From positions 1 through 45,625 of the forward strand of contig JADGBZ010000019.1 in the NCBI GenBank assembly GCA_015231175.1: a stretch of DNA of 45,625 nucleotides. The letters run 5' to 3'. Positions within the stretch are counted from its first letter, which is position 1. Each line of letters begins with the position of its first letter. The translations under genes and the position numbers were made by a program. A model generated the notes under the pieces. The model saw nothing but the letters and a program-made list of their open reading frames with translations. It did not search any database and was not told where the DNA came from. Source of the stretch: Magnetococcales bacterium (GTDB lineage: Bacteria; Pseudomonadota; Magnetococcia; Magnetococcales; DC0425bin3). Of the stretch, positions 8,244 to 16,180 are shown piece after piece.

Positions 8244-9935
8244 TTATTGTTTTGCCTCAATTTTTGCCCAGGAATCACGCAGGGTGACGGTGCGGTTGAA
8301 TACGGGCTTTCCGGGGGTCGAGTTTTTGGTATCGACGCAAAAATATCCGAGGCGTTCCAATTGGAAGCGGCTTCCGGGCGTGGCGAGGTCCAGGGAGTTT
8401 TCCATGGGGCACGTTGGCAGGGTGTGCAGTGAATCAGGATTCAGGGAGTCCCGGAAGTCTTTCTCTTCCCGGTCTTCGCCAGGGTTGGGTTTGCTGAACA
8501 GGCGGTCGTAGAGACGGATTTCGTGCCGGACGCAATGTCGGACCGACACCCAGTGGATGACCCCTTTGACTTTGCGTCCCTCCGGGTTGGCATTCAGGGT
8601 GGTGGGATCCAGGGTGCAATGCAACGCGACGACGACGCCGGTGTCAGGATCTTTGGTGACCTGATGGCAACGGATCACGTAGGCGTGGCGCAGACGCACC
8701 TCTCCGTGCAGGGCCAGGCGCTTGAATTTGGGGGGTGCGATCTCTCGGAAGTCGTCCCGCTCGATATAGATGTCGCGACTGAACCCCAAGGTCCGGGTGC
8801 CCATGTCGGGATGATTGGGGTGGCAGGGGACTGTCAGCATCTCCTCCTGTCCATCCGGATAATTGTCGATGATGACCCGGATCGGGTCCAACACGGCCAT
8901 GGCCCGGGGGACGCTCTCTTCCAGGTCGTCGCGCAAGCAGTTTTCCAACAGGCTCATCTCCACCTTGTTGGGGGCTTTGGTAATGCCGATGCGATGGCAA
9001 AATTCTCTTATGGATTCTGGTGTATAACCGCGTCTGCGCAAGCCGGAAATGGTTGGCATGCGGGGGTCATCCCAGCCGCTGACCACTTTGGACACCACCA
9101 GCTCGTTGAGCAGGCGTTTGCTCATTACTGTGTATTCCAGGGAGAGCCGGGAAAATTCAATTTGCCGGGGGTGGCATGGCGTGGACAGTTGATCCAATAC
9201 CCAATCATACAGGGGGCGATGGTCCTCGAACTCAAGGGTACACAGGGAGTGGGTGATTCCCTCCAGGGCGTCTGACAGGCAGTGGGTATAGTCGTACATG
9301 GGGTAGATGCACCACTGATCGCTGGTTTGATGGTGTGATGCATGGATGATTCGGTACAAAATGGGATCCCGCATGTTGATATTGGGGGAAGCCATGTCGA
9401 TACGGGCGCGCAGCACATGTGCCCCATCGGGGAATTCGCCGGCCCGCATGCGGCGGAACAGATCCAGATTCTCTTCCACGGAGCGGTTGCGGTAGGGGCT
9501 GTCTTGTCCGGGTTCTGTCAGGGTTCCACGATACACCCGGATTTGTTCCGCGCTGAGACTGCACACATAGGCTTTGCCTGCCATGATCAGGGCTTCTGCA
9601 TAGGCGTAGATTTGGGGAAAATAGTCCGAGGCAAAATAGCGCCGTTCTCCAAATTCAAAGCCGAGCCAACGGACATCCTCCTCGATGGAACGGATATACT
9701 CCGGTTCCTCCCTGGTGGGGTTGGTATCGTCAAACCTGAGGTTGCACTTTCCCCCCGGATTTTCCTGGGCAACTCCAAAGTTGAGGCAGATGGATTTGGC
9801 ATGCCCGATATGCAGGTAGCCATTGGGTTCGGGTGGAAAACGGGTCACAACCTGGGCATGTTTGCCACTCCGCAGATCTTCGGCCACGATGGCCCGAATG
9901 AAATCGATCGGTTTGGCCTCTTCCGGTTTTGCCAT
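8244..9935 (-). CDS. glnS: Glutaminyl-tRNA synthetase
   Basis: Encodes 563 residues, the usual bacterial GlnRS length. Class I signatures are present: [16 protein letters not shown] (HIGH motif, about 32-47) and [11 protein letters not shown] (the KMSKS equivalent). It charges tRNA-Gln directly with glutamine; a GlnRS is typical of gamma-, beta- and some other proteobacteria rather than those relying only on the GatCAB route. A GGAGTGAG sequence lies just upstream of the ATG. It is divergent from the coiled-coil gene at 10255 and is followed at 32 nt by the aspartyl protease gene. Confidence 0.97.
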   Translation of the reverse strand: MAKPEEAKPIDFIRAIVAEDLRSGKHAQVVTRFPPEPNGYLHIGHAKSICLNFGVAQENPGGKCNLRFDDTNPTREEPEYIRSIEEDVRWLGFEFGERRYFASDYFPQIYAYAEALIMAGKAYVCSLSAEQIRVYRGTLTEPGQDSPYRNRSVEENLDLFRRMRAGEFPDGAHVLRARIDMASPNINMRDPILYRIIHASHHQTSDQWCIYPMYDYTHCLSDALEGITHSLCTLEFEDHRPLYDWVLDQLSTPCHPRQIEFSRLSLEYTVMSKRLLNELVVSKVVSGWDDPRMPTISGLRRRGYTPESIREFCHRIGITKAPNKVEMSLLENCLRDDLEESVPRAMAVLDPIRVIIDNYPDGQEEMLTVPCHPNHPDMGTRTLGFSRDIYIERDDFREIAPPKFKRLALHGEVRLRHAYVIRCHQVTKDPDTGVVVALHCTLDPTTLNANPEGRKVKGVIHWVSVRHCVRHEIRLYDRLFSKPNPGEDREEKDFRDSLNPDSLHTLPTCPMENSLDLATPGSRFQLERLGYFCVDTKNSTPGKPVFNRTVTLRDSWAKIEAKQ

Positions 9936-10254
9936 GGGGACTCACTCCACTCCTTGATTGCTGGCGCTCCTGATGGGGAACAACTTCCGGTAAAATATAC
10001 ATTTTGTGCAGCCTCGCCAACCCTTTTTCCCACCGCAGGCGACAATCTGTGTCAGTATCATGACGATCGTCAAAAACTCAACACGCAAACGCCGTGGAGG
10101 CGTGGCATCGGCTGTGGTTGAGGGCCTTCCATTCGTGTTTTTGAAGATTGGCGACCTTTGGCCCGAAAATTGCTCTAACCCTGACGACTGTCCATTTTGC
10201 CCCAGAATTGGCTGTAAATGACGTAAATAAATATAAAACGGAAAGGTTGCAAAC
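9936..10254. other. Divergent intergenic region, no gene seen
   Basis: This 319-bp gap separates glnS (-) from the coiled-coil gene (+) and must hold the promoters of both. GGAAAGG at about 10239-10245 is the likely ribosome site of the plus gene. A -35-like TTGACG occurs on the minus strand near 10072, but I see no matching -10. Short frames here show no family resemblance. Confidence 0.5.
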
Positions 10255-10761
10255 ATGTCCACACAGACTGTCGATCTTGACAAGTTGGCCAAGGTCTTGA
10301 ATTTGACCTTCGCTGACCGGGAGGGTGAAGTTCTCAATGCAACCCGTATGGCCATACGGATGTTGAAGAATGCCCGCATGGATTTTAACGATATTTTTCG
10401 GCTGTCACAGGGTTCTCCCCGGGTGGAGCAGGAGCAGGCATTGACGGTGCAAGGCGTTCGCAAGGAGTACGATGCGTTGATCGAGTCGCTGCATCGCGAC
10501 TACGCCATGCGCATCGCCTCCCTGAACAGGAGGATTGCCCAGATGAACCAACAACCCTCTTCGCAACAAGCTGCCCCCGCTGACGTAAAGAGCAAGGAGT
10601 ATCAAGAGGAGATCAATGCCTTGCGTCGGCAGGTTGAGTGGTGGAAGGCGAGGAACAATCAGCAACTGGAAAAAGCCCAGGAGAAACACCGTCGCGAGAT
10701 TGACCACCTCAATCGAAGGCTCGACTTTTGGCGCAACTTTGCCACGGCGCAACGCGCATAA
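10255..10761 (+). CDS. Coiled-coil protein of unknown function
   Basis: Encodes 168 residues, charged and soluble, with no signal peptide. Residues 7-52 form a helical block (LDKLAKVLNL ... RMAIRMLKN) that faintly resembles the DUF2786-type motif of small DNA-processing or phage-associated proteins. Residues about 62-98 and 112-165 are strongly heptad-like and rich in Glu, Arg, Gln and Lys (QVEWWKARNNQQLEKAQEK), so a dimeric coiled coil is likely. A linker with QQPSSQQAAP separates the two halves. GGAAAGG precedes the ATG. It is convergent with the four-gene unknown operon and separated from it by a strong hairpin. Confidence 0.75.
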   Translation: MSTQTVDLDKLAKVLNLTFADREGEVLNATRMAIRMLKNARMDFNDIFRLSQGSPRVEQEQALTVQGVRKEYDALIESLHRDYAMRIASLNRRIAQMNQQPSSQQAAPADVKSKEYQEEINALRRQVEWWKARNNQQLEKAQEKHRREIDHLNRRLDFWRNFATAQRA

Positions 10762-10776
10762 GCATCATGGCGAATA

Positions 10777-10834
10777 CCAGGGCTGCCATGGCTGTGGCTG
10801 ACGTTGGGTGCAGCCAAGCCATGGAGAGCCCTGG
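10777..10834. terminator. Long hairpin between convergent genes
   Basis: CCAGGGCTGCCATGGCT (10777-10793) pairs with AGCCATGGAGAGCCCTGG (10817-10834) with small bulges. GGCTG (10796-10800) and CAGCC (10811-10815) extend the stem inward to a loop of about 10 nt. The near-palindrome sits 15 nt after the stop of the plus gene and 21 nt beyond the minus gene end. It could therefore serve both transcripts, although no U-tract follows on either side. Confidence 0.55.
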
Positions 10835-10855
10835 AGTGTGTACGTTGAGGGGGCG

Positions 10856-11386
10856 TCAGCATCCGTGGACGCGGTCGCTCAACTCGGCGAGGGCGCGTTC
10901 CATATCGCGCAGTTCCTGTTCTTTGAGCGTGACATCGGTTTTGACCAATTTGATGGTGTCGGCGATAAAATGGCGTATCACCTCCTGGCGGGGACCGGGG
11001 GGGATATCATGCAAACGTTCCACAAAGCTCTGCAGCTGTCCGCGTGCGGTGTGGATGGAGAGTTCGAGCTGGACGGTTTTTTGCTGCCGTTCCAGGATTT
11101 CGTCACGCACCTGAGCCAATTTCAGTTGTTGGCCATGGTCGAAATCCCGGGCGCGCCGATCCAGATAGATCTGGTAGGCGCTTTGGAAGCGTGCCCAGAG
11201 GCGTTCGTCTTCTTCGTCTCCCGTTGAAGGGATACCGCGCAGTTGGTTCATGATACGCCGCAACGTTTTGCCGGTGGTCCGCCAGTCCTGGGAATGGATC
11301 AAGCTTTCAGCGGTACGTACCAGCATCTCTTTACGGACACGGTTGATCAAGCGGAGCTTGTGATTTTCCCGATTCTGTTCTTCCAT
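10856..11386 (-). CDS. DUF349-type helical protein
   Basis: Encodes 176 residues, very charged and predicted mostly helical. Residues about 30-78 match the DUF349 pattern: an 'SQDWRTTGKTL' helix, a Gly-Ile-Pro turn, then ERLWARFQSAYQIYLDRR. DUF349 repeats occur in bacterial proteins with a suggested nucleic-acid-related role, but function is not established. The C-terminal half (about 85-170) looks like a coiled coil. It is the last gene of a tight minus-strand operon (gaps of 17, 7 and 12 nt) with a TPR protein and two unknowns. Confidence 0.75.
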   Translation of the reverse strand: MEEQNRENHKLRLINRVRKEMLVRTAESLIHSQDWRTTGKTLRRIMNQLRGIPSTGDEEDERLWARFQSAYQIYLDRRARDFDHGQQLKLAQVRDEILERQQKTVQLELSIHTARGQLQSFVERLHDIPPGPRQEVIRHFIADTIKLVKTDVTLKEQELRDMERALAELSDRVHGC

Positions 11387-11398
11387 GGGTGCCGTGCT

Positions 11399-12004
11399 CT
11401 ATTGATGGGTGGCGTTGAGTTCTTCTTGCAGGGCGTTGCGGTCGAACCACCAATCCCCCATGACCATGACTTCCAGCCCATCGATGACTTTGGACAGATA
11501 AAAGTCCGGTTCATTCAGGCGGTTGGCAACGACCCAATCCTGAAACGCCTGCTCTCCCTCGGGAACTTTTTGGGATTCACAGATCAGGTGCAACATCTGC
11601 TGAGCCTGGGCGACGGCAAACTCACGGCCTGCGTCATCTCCCTTCCGGTGGCGGGCCAAAAAATAGGCCAGGGCGCCCATGGGACCGGCGAGTTCGTGTT
11701 GTGGTCCGATGGTCATGACGACCTCCCGCAAAGCCGTTACCACAGCGATGGCGGCAACGTTGCTTTTGAGGGCCATCCAGGCGCGCTGTGCTGCCGCCTT
11801 GTGGGTATGGGGAAAGCGCCGGCTTGTGGAGAGATCGGTCAAGACCTTGAGTGCTTCTTCCCAGTTGCGCTTTTCACTGCACTCGGTCAGATAGAGGATT
11901 TTTTCCTGCCACGGAGTCTCTGGAGGGGCACTCAGCCCGGGGGGAGGGGAGGGCATGGAAATAGAGATGGGGAAGGTTTTTTTGGATTCTGTAGTTCCAG
12001 ACAT
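11399..12004 (-). CDS. Unknown protein of the TPR/DUF349 operon
   Basis: Encodes 201 residues from the ATG at 12004, chosen because AAAGGTGAT lies 7 nt upstream; a longer frame back to 12097 lacks this and would overlap the upstream gene. Residues 1-40 are Pro/Ser-rich and probably disordered. The rest is helical, with an aromatic block ending WWFDRNALQEELN. I recognise no family. Residues 42-75 (YLTECSEKRNWEEALKVL) have a TPR-like rhythm. It starts 7 nt after the 81-codon gene and ends 12 nt before the DUF349 gene, so it is certainly part of the same transcript. Confidence 0.75.
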   Translation of the reverse strand: MSGTTESKKTFPISISMPSPPPGLSAPPETPWQEKILYLTECSEKRNWEEALKVLTDLSTSRRFPHTHKAAAQRAWMALKSNVAAIAVVTALREVVMTIGPQHELAGPMGALAYFLARHRKGDDAGREFAVAQAQQMLHLICESQKVPEGEQAFQDWVVANRLNEPDFYLSKVIDGLEVMVMGDWWFDRNALQEELNATHQ

Positions 12005-12011
12005 GACCAGA

Positions 12012-12257
12012 TCACCTTTCGGATGCCTGAGAGAACAACTCAGGAGCCTGATGGCGTAGGAGATAGAGTTCGGCGGTGATGATTGGTGCATCGACACGTT
12101 TGGCGCGGTGAAGCCGCTTCGCGACCAGAGGGATTAAACGTTTTCTTTGACTGTCCGTCAATAACGAAAATTCATTGCCATCCAGGATTTGGGCAACTTG
12201 AGCTTCCAGGCGGGCCATCCGTTCCGGGGTGTCCAGCGCAATGGATTGTTGGGTCAT
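12012..12257 (-). CDS. Small unknown protein of the TPR/DUF349 operon
   Basis: Encodes 81 residues from the ATG at 12257, 17 nt after the TPR gene stop. A GTG at 12296 is in frame but lies inside the TPR gene. The protein is helical and basic in the middle (SQRKRLIPLVAKRLHRAKR), with an N-terminal amphipathic helix (ERMARLEAQVAQIL). No Shine-Dalgarno sequence is obvious, consistent with translational coupling to the upstream gene. No family recognised; a DNA- or protein-binding accessory role is possible but not shown. Confidence 0.65.
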   Translation of the reverse strand: MTQQSIALDTPERMARLEAQVAQILDGNEFSLLTDSQRKRLIPLVAKRLHRAKRVDAPIITAELYLLRHQAPELFSQASER

Positions 12258-12274
12258 GGGGTCACGTTTCGTTT

Positions 12275-13105
12275 TCAGTGTGGTTTGCCAAGCCACCAGG
12301 GCGGTGGTGCCGACGAGGGATCAAACAGCCAGTCATCGGAGCCGACCAGTGACTCCAACAAATGGTTCAAGGCGGGCAAGAGCTGGTTGACATCGTGCCA
12401 CTGTGGGTCACTGAGCCAGGCATCCAACTCCTCGGGGGGAATTTCCCGGGCATCGGCACAGGCGGCCAACAGGAGGAGGGCTTTGGCGCGCTCCTCGGAG
12501 TTGGGCAGTTCGTTGCCTTTGCAGCGCAGCAGGAGGAGGGGGGCGCCCGCTGCGATCAACAACCCGCCGGGTGATTCCGGCCCCAATTCGTTGAGCATTT
12601 CGGCGCAGCGATTCAGCAGGACATCAGGGGTGACAGGTACCCGCAACGCCAGCCACAAGGCTTGTGCCCGACCTGGGCGGATGGCATCCTTGTCGATGAA
12701 GGCGTGGTTGTTCACCACGGTGACCAGATCCGACCAGGCGTCGGCGCGTTCCAGTGCGGTGATGGCCTGGAGGTTCAAGCGGATGGCCTCGTCATAATCC
12801 TTGGCCTTGAAGGAGACGAAGGCCATATTGGCGAGGGTGTTGGCCATGCCCTCCAGGTCTCCCTGGCTTTCGCGCAGCTCCATGGCGTGGCGAAACAGAA
12901 CCATGGCACGCTCCGCATCGTCGGTATGGACGGCCAGAAGGGCCATTTGGTGAAGCGTGGTCGCTTCGCCAGGGTTATCCCCGCAACCCTGATAACCCTC
13001 CAGCGCCTGCCGGTAAAAATTCAAGGCGCCTTCATGATCTCCCTGCATGGAGGCCTGATTGCCTTGTTTCAGGAGCCATTCGTTGGGGTCGTGGTCTTGG
13101 TTCAT
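12275..13105 (-). CDS. TPR-repeat protein
   Basis: Encodes 276 residues. At least four tetratricopeptide repeats are readable between about 8 and 150: GNQASMQGDHEGALNFYRQA, ALLAVHTDDAERAMVLFRHA, ANMAFVSFKAKDYDEAIRLN, and a following degenerate one. Residues 150-230 are Leu-rich helices and the C-terminus ends in a Trp/Pro-rich tail (PPPWWLGKPH). TPR domains are protein-protein scaffolds. It is the first gene of a four-gene minus-strand operon whose other members have no known role, so it probably organises that complex. The DUF3301 gene lies 51 nt upstream and may be cotranscribed. Confidence 0.8.
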   Translation of the reverse strand: MNQDHDPNEWLLKQGNQASMQGDHEGALNFYRQALEGYQGCGDNPGEATTLHQMALLAVHTDDAERAMVLFRHAMELRESQGDLEGMANTLANMAFVSFKAKDYDEAIRLNLQAITALERADAWSDLVTVVNNHAFIDKDAIRPGRAQALWLALRVPVTPDVLLNRCAEMLNELGPESPGGLLIAAGAPLLLLRCKGNELPNSEERAKALLLLAACADAREIPPEELDAWLSDPQWHDVNQLLPALNHLLESLVGSDDWLFDPSSAPPPWWLGKPH

Positions 13106-13156
13106 GGTGGAGTTTCGCTTTCTGGAAAAGGATCCCGGTGTGGCAGGGGGTTGCGG

Positions 13157-13483
13157 TCAGCTCGGAATGACCGGAGAATCTTCGATCAGGAGGGTTTCCA
13201 GGTGACCACCCAGATAGATGACGGTTCCTTGTCGGCGGAGTTGTGTTTGATCCGTAAACTCGAACGTATAGACACGCTGGATGCACATCTGGCCGGAGGC
13301 GTTACGGCGGAGGCCCAGGTAGCTGATTGCCACCGTGTCATCCAGGAGTTGGATGGCCATGTCGTCACACACCCTTTGGGCCAGGAGCAGGGTGCGCTCC
13401 CTCGCCTGCATTTGAAAATACCAGACGACAACGACCAGGAGTATGCAAGGGATGAGCACGGATTCAGTCACGCAGCGACCCAT
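13157..13483 (-). CDS. DUF3301 family membrane-anchored protein
   Basis: Encodes 108 residues from an ATG at 13483; GTG codons at 13468 and 13459 are alternative starts. An N-terminal membrane helix (LIPCILLVVVVWYF) is followed by a helix with ARERTLLLAQRVCDD and then beta-rich sequence (VAISYLGLRRN, RVYTFEFTD, GTVIYLGGHLETL). This order and the length match DUF3301, a proteobacterial family of unknown function. The frame continues open upstream through the oppA region in antisense, but only this part shows family features. It is divergent from the oppA-like gene. Confidence 0.7.
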   Translation of the reverse strand: MGRCVTESVLIPCILLVVVVWYFQMQARERTLLLAQRVCDDMAIQLLDDTVAISYLGLRRNASGQMCIQRVYTFEFTDQTQLRRQGTVIYLGGHLETLLIEDSPVIPS

Positions 13484-13609
13484 GGGCAAATCATATGGTT
13501 GGCACGGATGATGCCGGGCATTTGAGATATTGTCATGGGGCCGTTGCCGTGGGGCGCCCATCCAGATCCCTCCACGGTACATCGAACCCACGAGAAAGAC
13601 AAAAGAAAA

Positions 13610-15211
13610 ATGATGCTCCGGCTGGTTTTGGTGATGACAATCTGGACGTATGGGCTGTCGGCCATGGCGGAAGATGCCGTGGATCATGCGCGGCAGCGCA
13701 TCACCCTGGCCATGACCGAGGAACCCCCGGGTCTCAACAGCATGAAGGCGACGGACCAGGTGAGTTTTTTTATCCTCAACCATATTGGTGAAGGGTTGGT
13801 GCGCTATGGTGAGGGGAACCGTCTCGAGCCGGGAGTGGCGGAAAGCTGGCATCTGGACGAACAGAGCGCCGTGTTTCATTTGCGTCCGACGGCCCGTTGG
13901 AGTGATGGCCGACCAGTCACGGCGCATGATTTTGTCTTTGCCTGGCGGATGGTCGTGGCCCCGGAAACAGCGTCGGAATACGCCTTTTTTCTCTATCCTG
14001 TCCGCAACGCCCGGGAGATCAACATTGGGCAACAACCTGTCAGCAATCTTGGCGTCGTCGCCCTGGATGATCACACCCTGCGGGTTATCTTGGCCAGGCC
14101 ATGCAGCTATTTTTTGCGTCTGACCGCCTTTGGCACCTATTTCCCGGTTCGGGAGGATTTTTTTCGCAGCCGGGGCGAGCGCTATGCAGCCGATGTCTCC
14201 GACCTGCTCGCCAACGGTCCCTTTCGCTTGACGCGCTGGGTCCATGGAGCCTCGTTGCGCCTGGAACGCAACGAACTGTATTGGGGTCGGGAGCAGGTCA
14301 ATCTGCGGGAGATCGATATTCCCTTCATCACCTCCAACCCGGCTACGCTTTTCAACCTTTTCCGGGATGGCAAAATTGCCATGGCCGGCCTGGATGCGGA
14401 AACCTTGCAGGAGGCTTTGCGACGCCGGTTTCACTTGCGCCGTTTTGCTGACGGGTCGGTGTTTTTTCTGGAATTCAATTTTCGACCGGACCGGGTGACC
14501 CGCAATCTGAATCTACGCAAGGCGATGCAGTTGGTGTTTGATTCATCCGAGCTGGTCAACAAGGTGATCGGACTGCCTGGCACTTTGCCGACTCCTTCCC
14601 TTTTTCCGACCTGGCTCAAGGGGGTCAAACAAACGTTCCGGGAGGAGTTTCCGGTTCCCGAGATGCACCGGGATACGCATCTGGCCCGGGAGCATCTGGC
14701 CATGGCCAGGAAGGAACTGGGAGTGACCGCCATTCCTCCCCTGGTGTTCCTGACCGGGGACAGCGACAGTTCTGCCAAGGAAGCTGAATATTTTCAGTAT
14801 CTTTTTAAACGTGAACTCGGCTTGCATTTGCGTATTGATCGCCAAACCTTCAAGCAACGTTTGGCCCGCATGAGTGCGGGGCAGTTTGACATCACCTCGG
14901 CGGCTTGGGGGCCCGATTTTGATGACCCCATCACCTTTGGCGATCTTTTTGCCTCCTGGAATCAGAACAATCGAGGGCGTTATGTCAGTGCTGTTCTTGA
15001 CCGGTGGGTGGATGTGGCCAGGGATGAGCTTGATCCTGCCCTGCGCATGCAAGCCTTTGCCGGCATTCAGGAGCAACTGATTCGTGATGTGGTGATCCTG
15101 CCAGAGTTTGAGCGGAGTCTGGTTTATGTCCAAAACCCCCGTTTGAAGGGGGTGGTGCGGCGTATTTTTGGCGCCGACCCGGATTATACCCATGCCCGGG
15201 TGGTACCCTGA
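13610..15211 (+). CDS. Periplasmic oligopeptide-binding protein (OppA/SBP family 5)
   Basis: Encodes 533 residues from the ATG at 13610 (an adjacent ATG at 13613 is equivalent). A signal peptide is evident (MMLRLVLVMTIWTYGLSAMA) with no lipobox cysteine, so a soluble periplasmic protein is expected. Family signatures include TEEPPGLNSM at the start of the mature protein, LEPGVAESWHL, LRPTARWSDGRPVTAHDFVFAWR and NLNLRKAMQLVFD. It would deliver peptides to an ABC transporter or to a sensor. No permease or ATPase gene is next to it; the following gene is a YdjM-type protein 16 nt downstream. Confidence 0.9.
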   Translation: MMLRLVLVMTIWTYGLSAMAEDAVDHARQRITLAMTEEPPGLNSMKATDQVSFFILNHIGEGLVRYGEGNRLEPGVAESWHLDEQSAVFHLRPTARWSDGRPVTAHDFVFAWRMVVAPETASEYAFFLYPVRNAREINIGQQPVSNLGVVALDDHTLRVILARPCSYFLRLTAFGTYFPVREDFFRSRGERYAADVSDLLANGPFRLTRWVHGASLRLERNELYWGREQVNLREIDIPFITSNPATLFNLFRDGKIAMAGLDAETLQEALRRRFHLRRFADGSVFFLEFNFRPDRVTRNLNLRKAMQLVFDSSELVNKVIGLPGTLPTPSLFPTWLKGVKQTFREEFPVPEMHRDTHLAREHLAMARKELGVTAIPPLVFLTGDSDSSAKEAEYFQYLFKRELGLHLRIDRQTFKQRLARMSAGQFDITSAAWGPDFDDPITFGDLFASWNQNNRGRYVSAVLDRWVDVARDELDPALRMQAFAGIQEQLIRDVVILPEFERSLVYVQNPRLKGVVRRIFGADPDYTHARVVP

Positions 15212-15227
15212 AGGAAACCGTGACGCC

Positions 15228-15977
15228 ATGGCCAACTTTCGCACACATTTCAATGTGGCTGCCGTGGCAGGCGGTGTATGCGCCACCTCCTTGCTTGTTG
15301 CCGGGGAGATGGGATGGGGGGAGACGTTGGCCTGTTTTTCGGCAGCCATCATCGGGGGGTTGTTGCCTGACCTGGACGCCGACAACTCCACACCCCTGAG
15401 TGTCGCCTTCAGTATTCTGGCCGTCTGTTGTTCATTTTTGCTGATGTTCAGCCAGGTGGGTCGGTTTTCCGTGCTGGAGCTGCTGTTTTTGTGGGGTGCC
15501 GGCCATTTTTTGGTGCGGCAGGGGGTTTTTCGCCTGTTTAACCGGTTGACTGTGCATCGAGGCATTTTTCACTCGGTGCCGGCCATTTTTTTGTTTGCTT
15601 ATCTGACGGTGCTTGTGGTGTGGGGGTTGTGCGGCGCTTCCCCGAAAACGGCTTGGCTGACAGGAACCTTTGTTGGCATAGGTGTCTTTATTCATCTGTT
15701 TCTGGATGAAATTTTCGGCATCAACCCGCTCAATCCCATGGGCATGAAACACGCCATGGGTTCAGCCCTGAAACTCCACTCCCGGGAGTGGCTGGCGACC
15801 GGCTTGATGTATGTGGCCGTTGCCGCACTGTACCTTGCCACGCCGCACACCGATGGCCTCTATCAACACCTGCTCCGGCAAGACACCTGGCAGCGGATCG
15901 AACAGAGGTTCATGCCAAAATCCGGCTGGTTTGTGGGAGGCTTTTCTGGACCCGTCAGCAAATCAACAGGTCTGTAG
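15228..15977 (+). CDS. YdjM-type inner-membrane metal-dependent hydrolase
   Basis: Encodes 249 residues from the ATG at 15228; AAGGA at 15211-15215 lies 12 nt upstream and overlaps the oppA stop. Five to six membrane segments are visible. Family motifs are FRTHFNVA near the start (His ligand), GGLLPDLDADNS, HRGIFHSVPAIF, and IHLFLDEIFG. These acidic/His clusters define the YdjM/DUF457 group of predicted membrane-bound metal hydrolases. In E. coli ydjM is LexA-regulated; no LexA box was seen here. It is probably cotranscribed with the oppA-like gene. Confidence 0.85.
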   Translation: MANFRTHFNVAAVAGGVCATSLLVAGEMGWGETLACFSAAIIGGLLPDLDADNSTPLSVAFSILAVCCSFLLMFSQVGRFSVLELLFLWGAGHFLVRQGVFRLFNRLTVHRGIFHSVPAIFLFAYLTVLVVWGLCGASPKTAWLTGTFVGIGVFIHLFLDEIFGINPLNPMGMKHAMGSALKLHSREWLATGLMYVAVAALYLATPHTDGLYQHLLRQDTWQRIEQRFMPKSGWFVGGFSGPVSKSTGL

Positions 15978-16001
15978 CACTATTCAGTGGATCGGATTTT
16001 C

Positions 16002-16170
16002 GTAACTATTCACCACCCTTGCAAAAAAAGCCTGGACAGGAAAGCCTTTGTCAGGGCTTCGCCCCGAACCCCGCCAGGGCTCTGCCCTGGACCCGCCAGG
16101 GCTCTGCCCTGGACCCACCAGGGAGCCAGCCCCCTGGACCCCGATTCGTGGCCGGGTGGTGAATAGTTAC
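16002..16170 (+). repeat. Interspersed element, copy B (full length, perfect inverted ends)
   Basis: The ends GTAACTATTCACCACCC (16002-16018) and GGGTGGTGAATAGTTAC (16154-16170) are a perfect 17-bp inverted repeat. The interior has two tandem copies of CCGCCAGGGCTCTGCCCTGGA-like sequence, then the core GGAGCCAGCCCCCTGGACCCCGATT. It lies exactly between the convergent YdjM and esterase genes and has no coding capacity. This is the best-preserved copy in the window and defines the family. Confidence 0.85.
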
Positions 16171-16180
16171 GGATTTTCTT

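Noticed and set aside
10006-10221. 71-codon plus frame with a few cysteines upstream of the coiled-coil gene
   Set aside because: No ribosome site, no family match, and it lies in the divergent promoter region.
13484-14434. Upstream extension of the DUF3301 frame across the oppA-like gene
   Set aside because: Only the last 108 codons resemble a family; the rest is antisense to a clear SBP gene.
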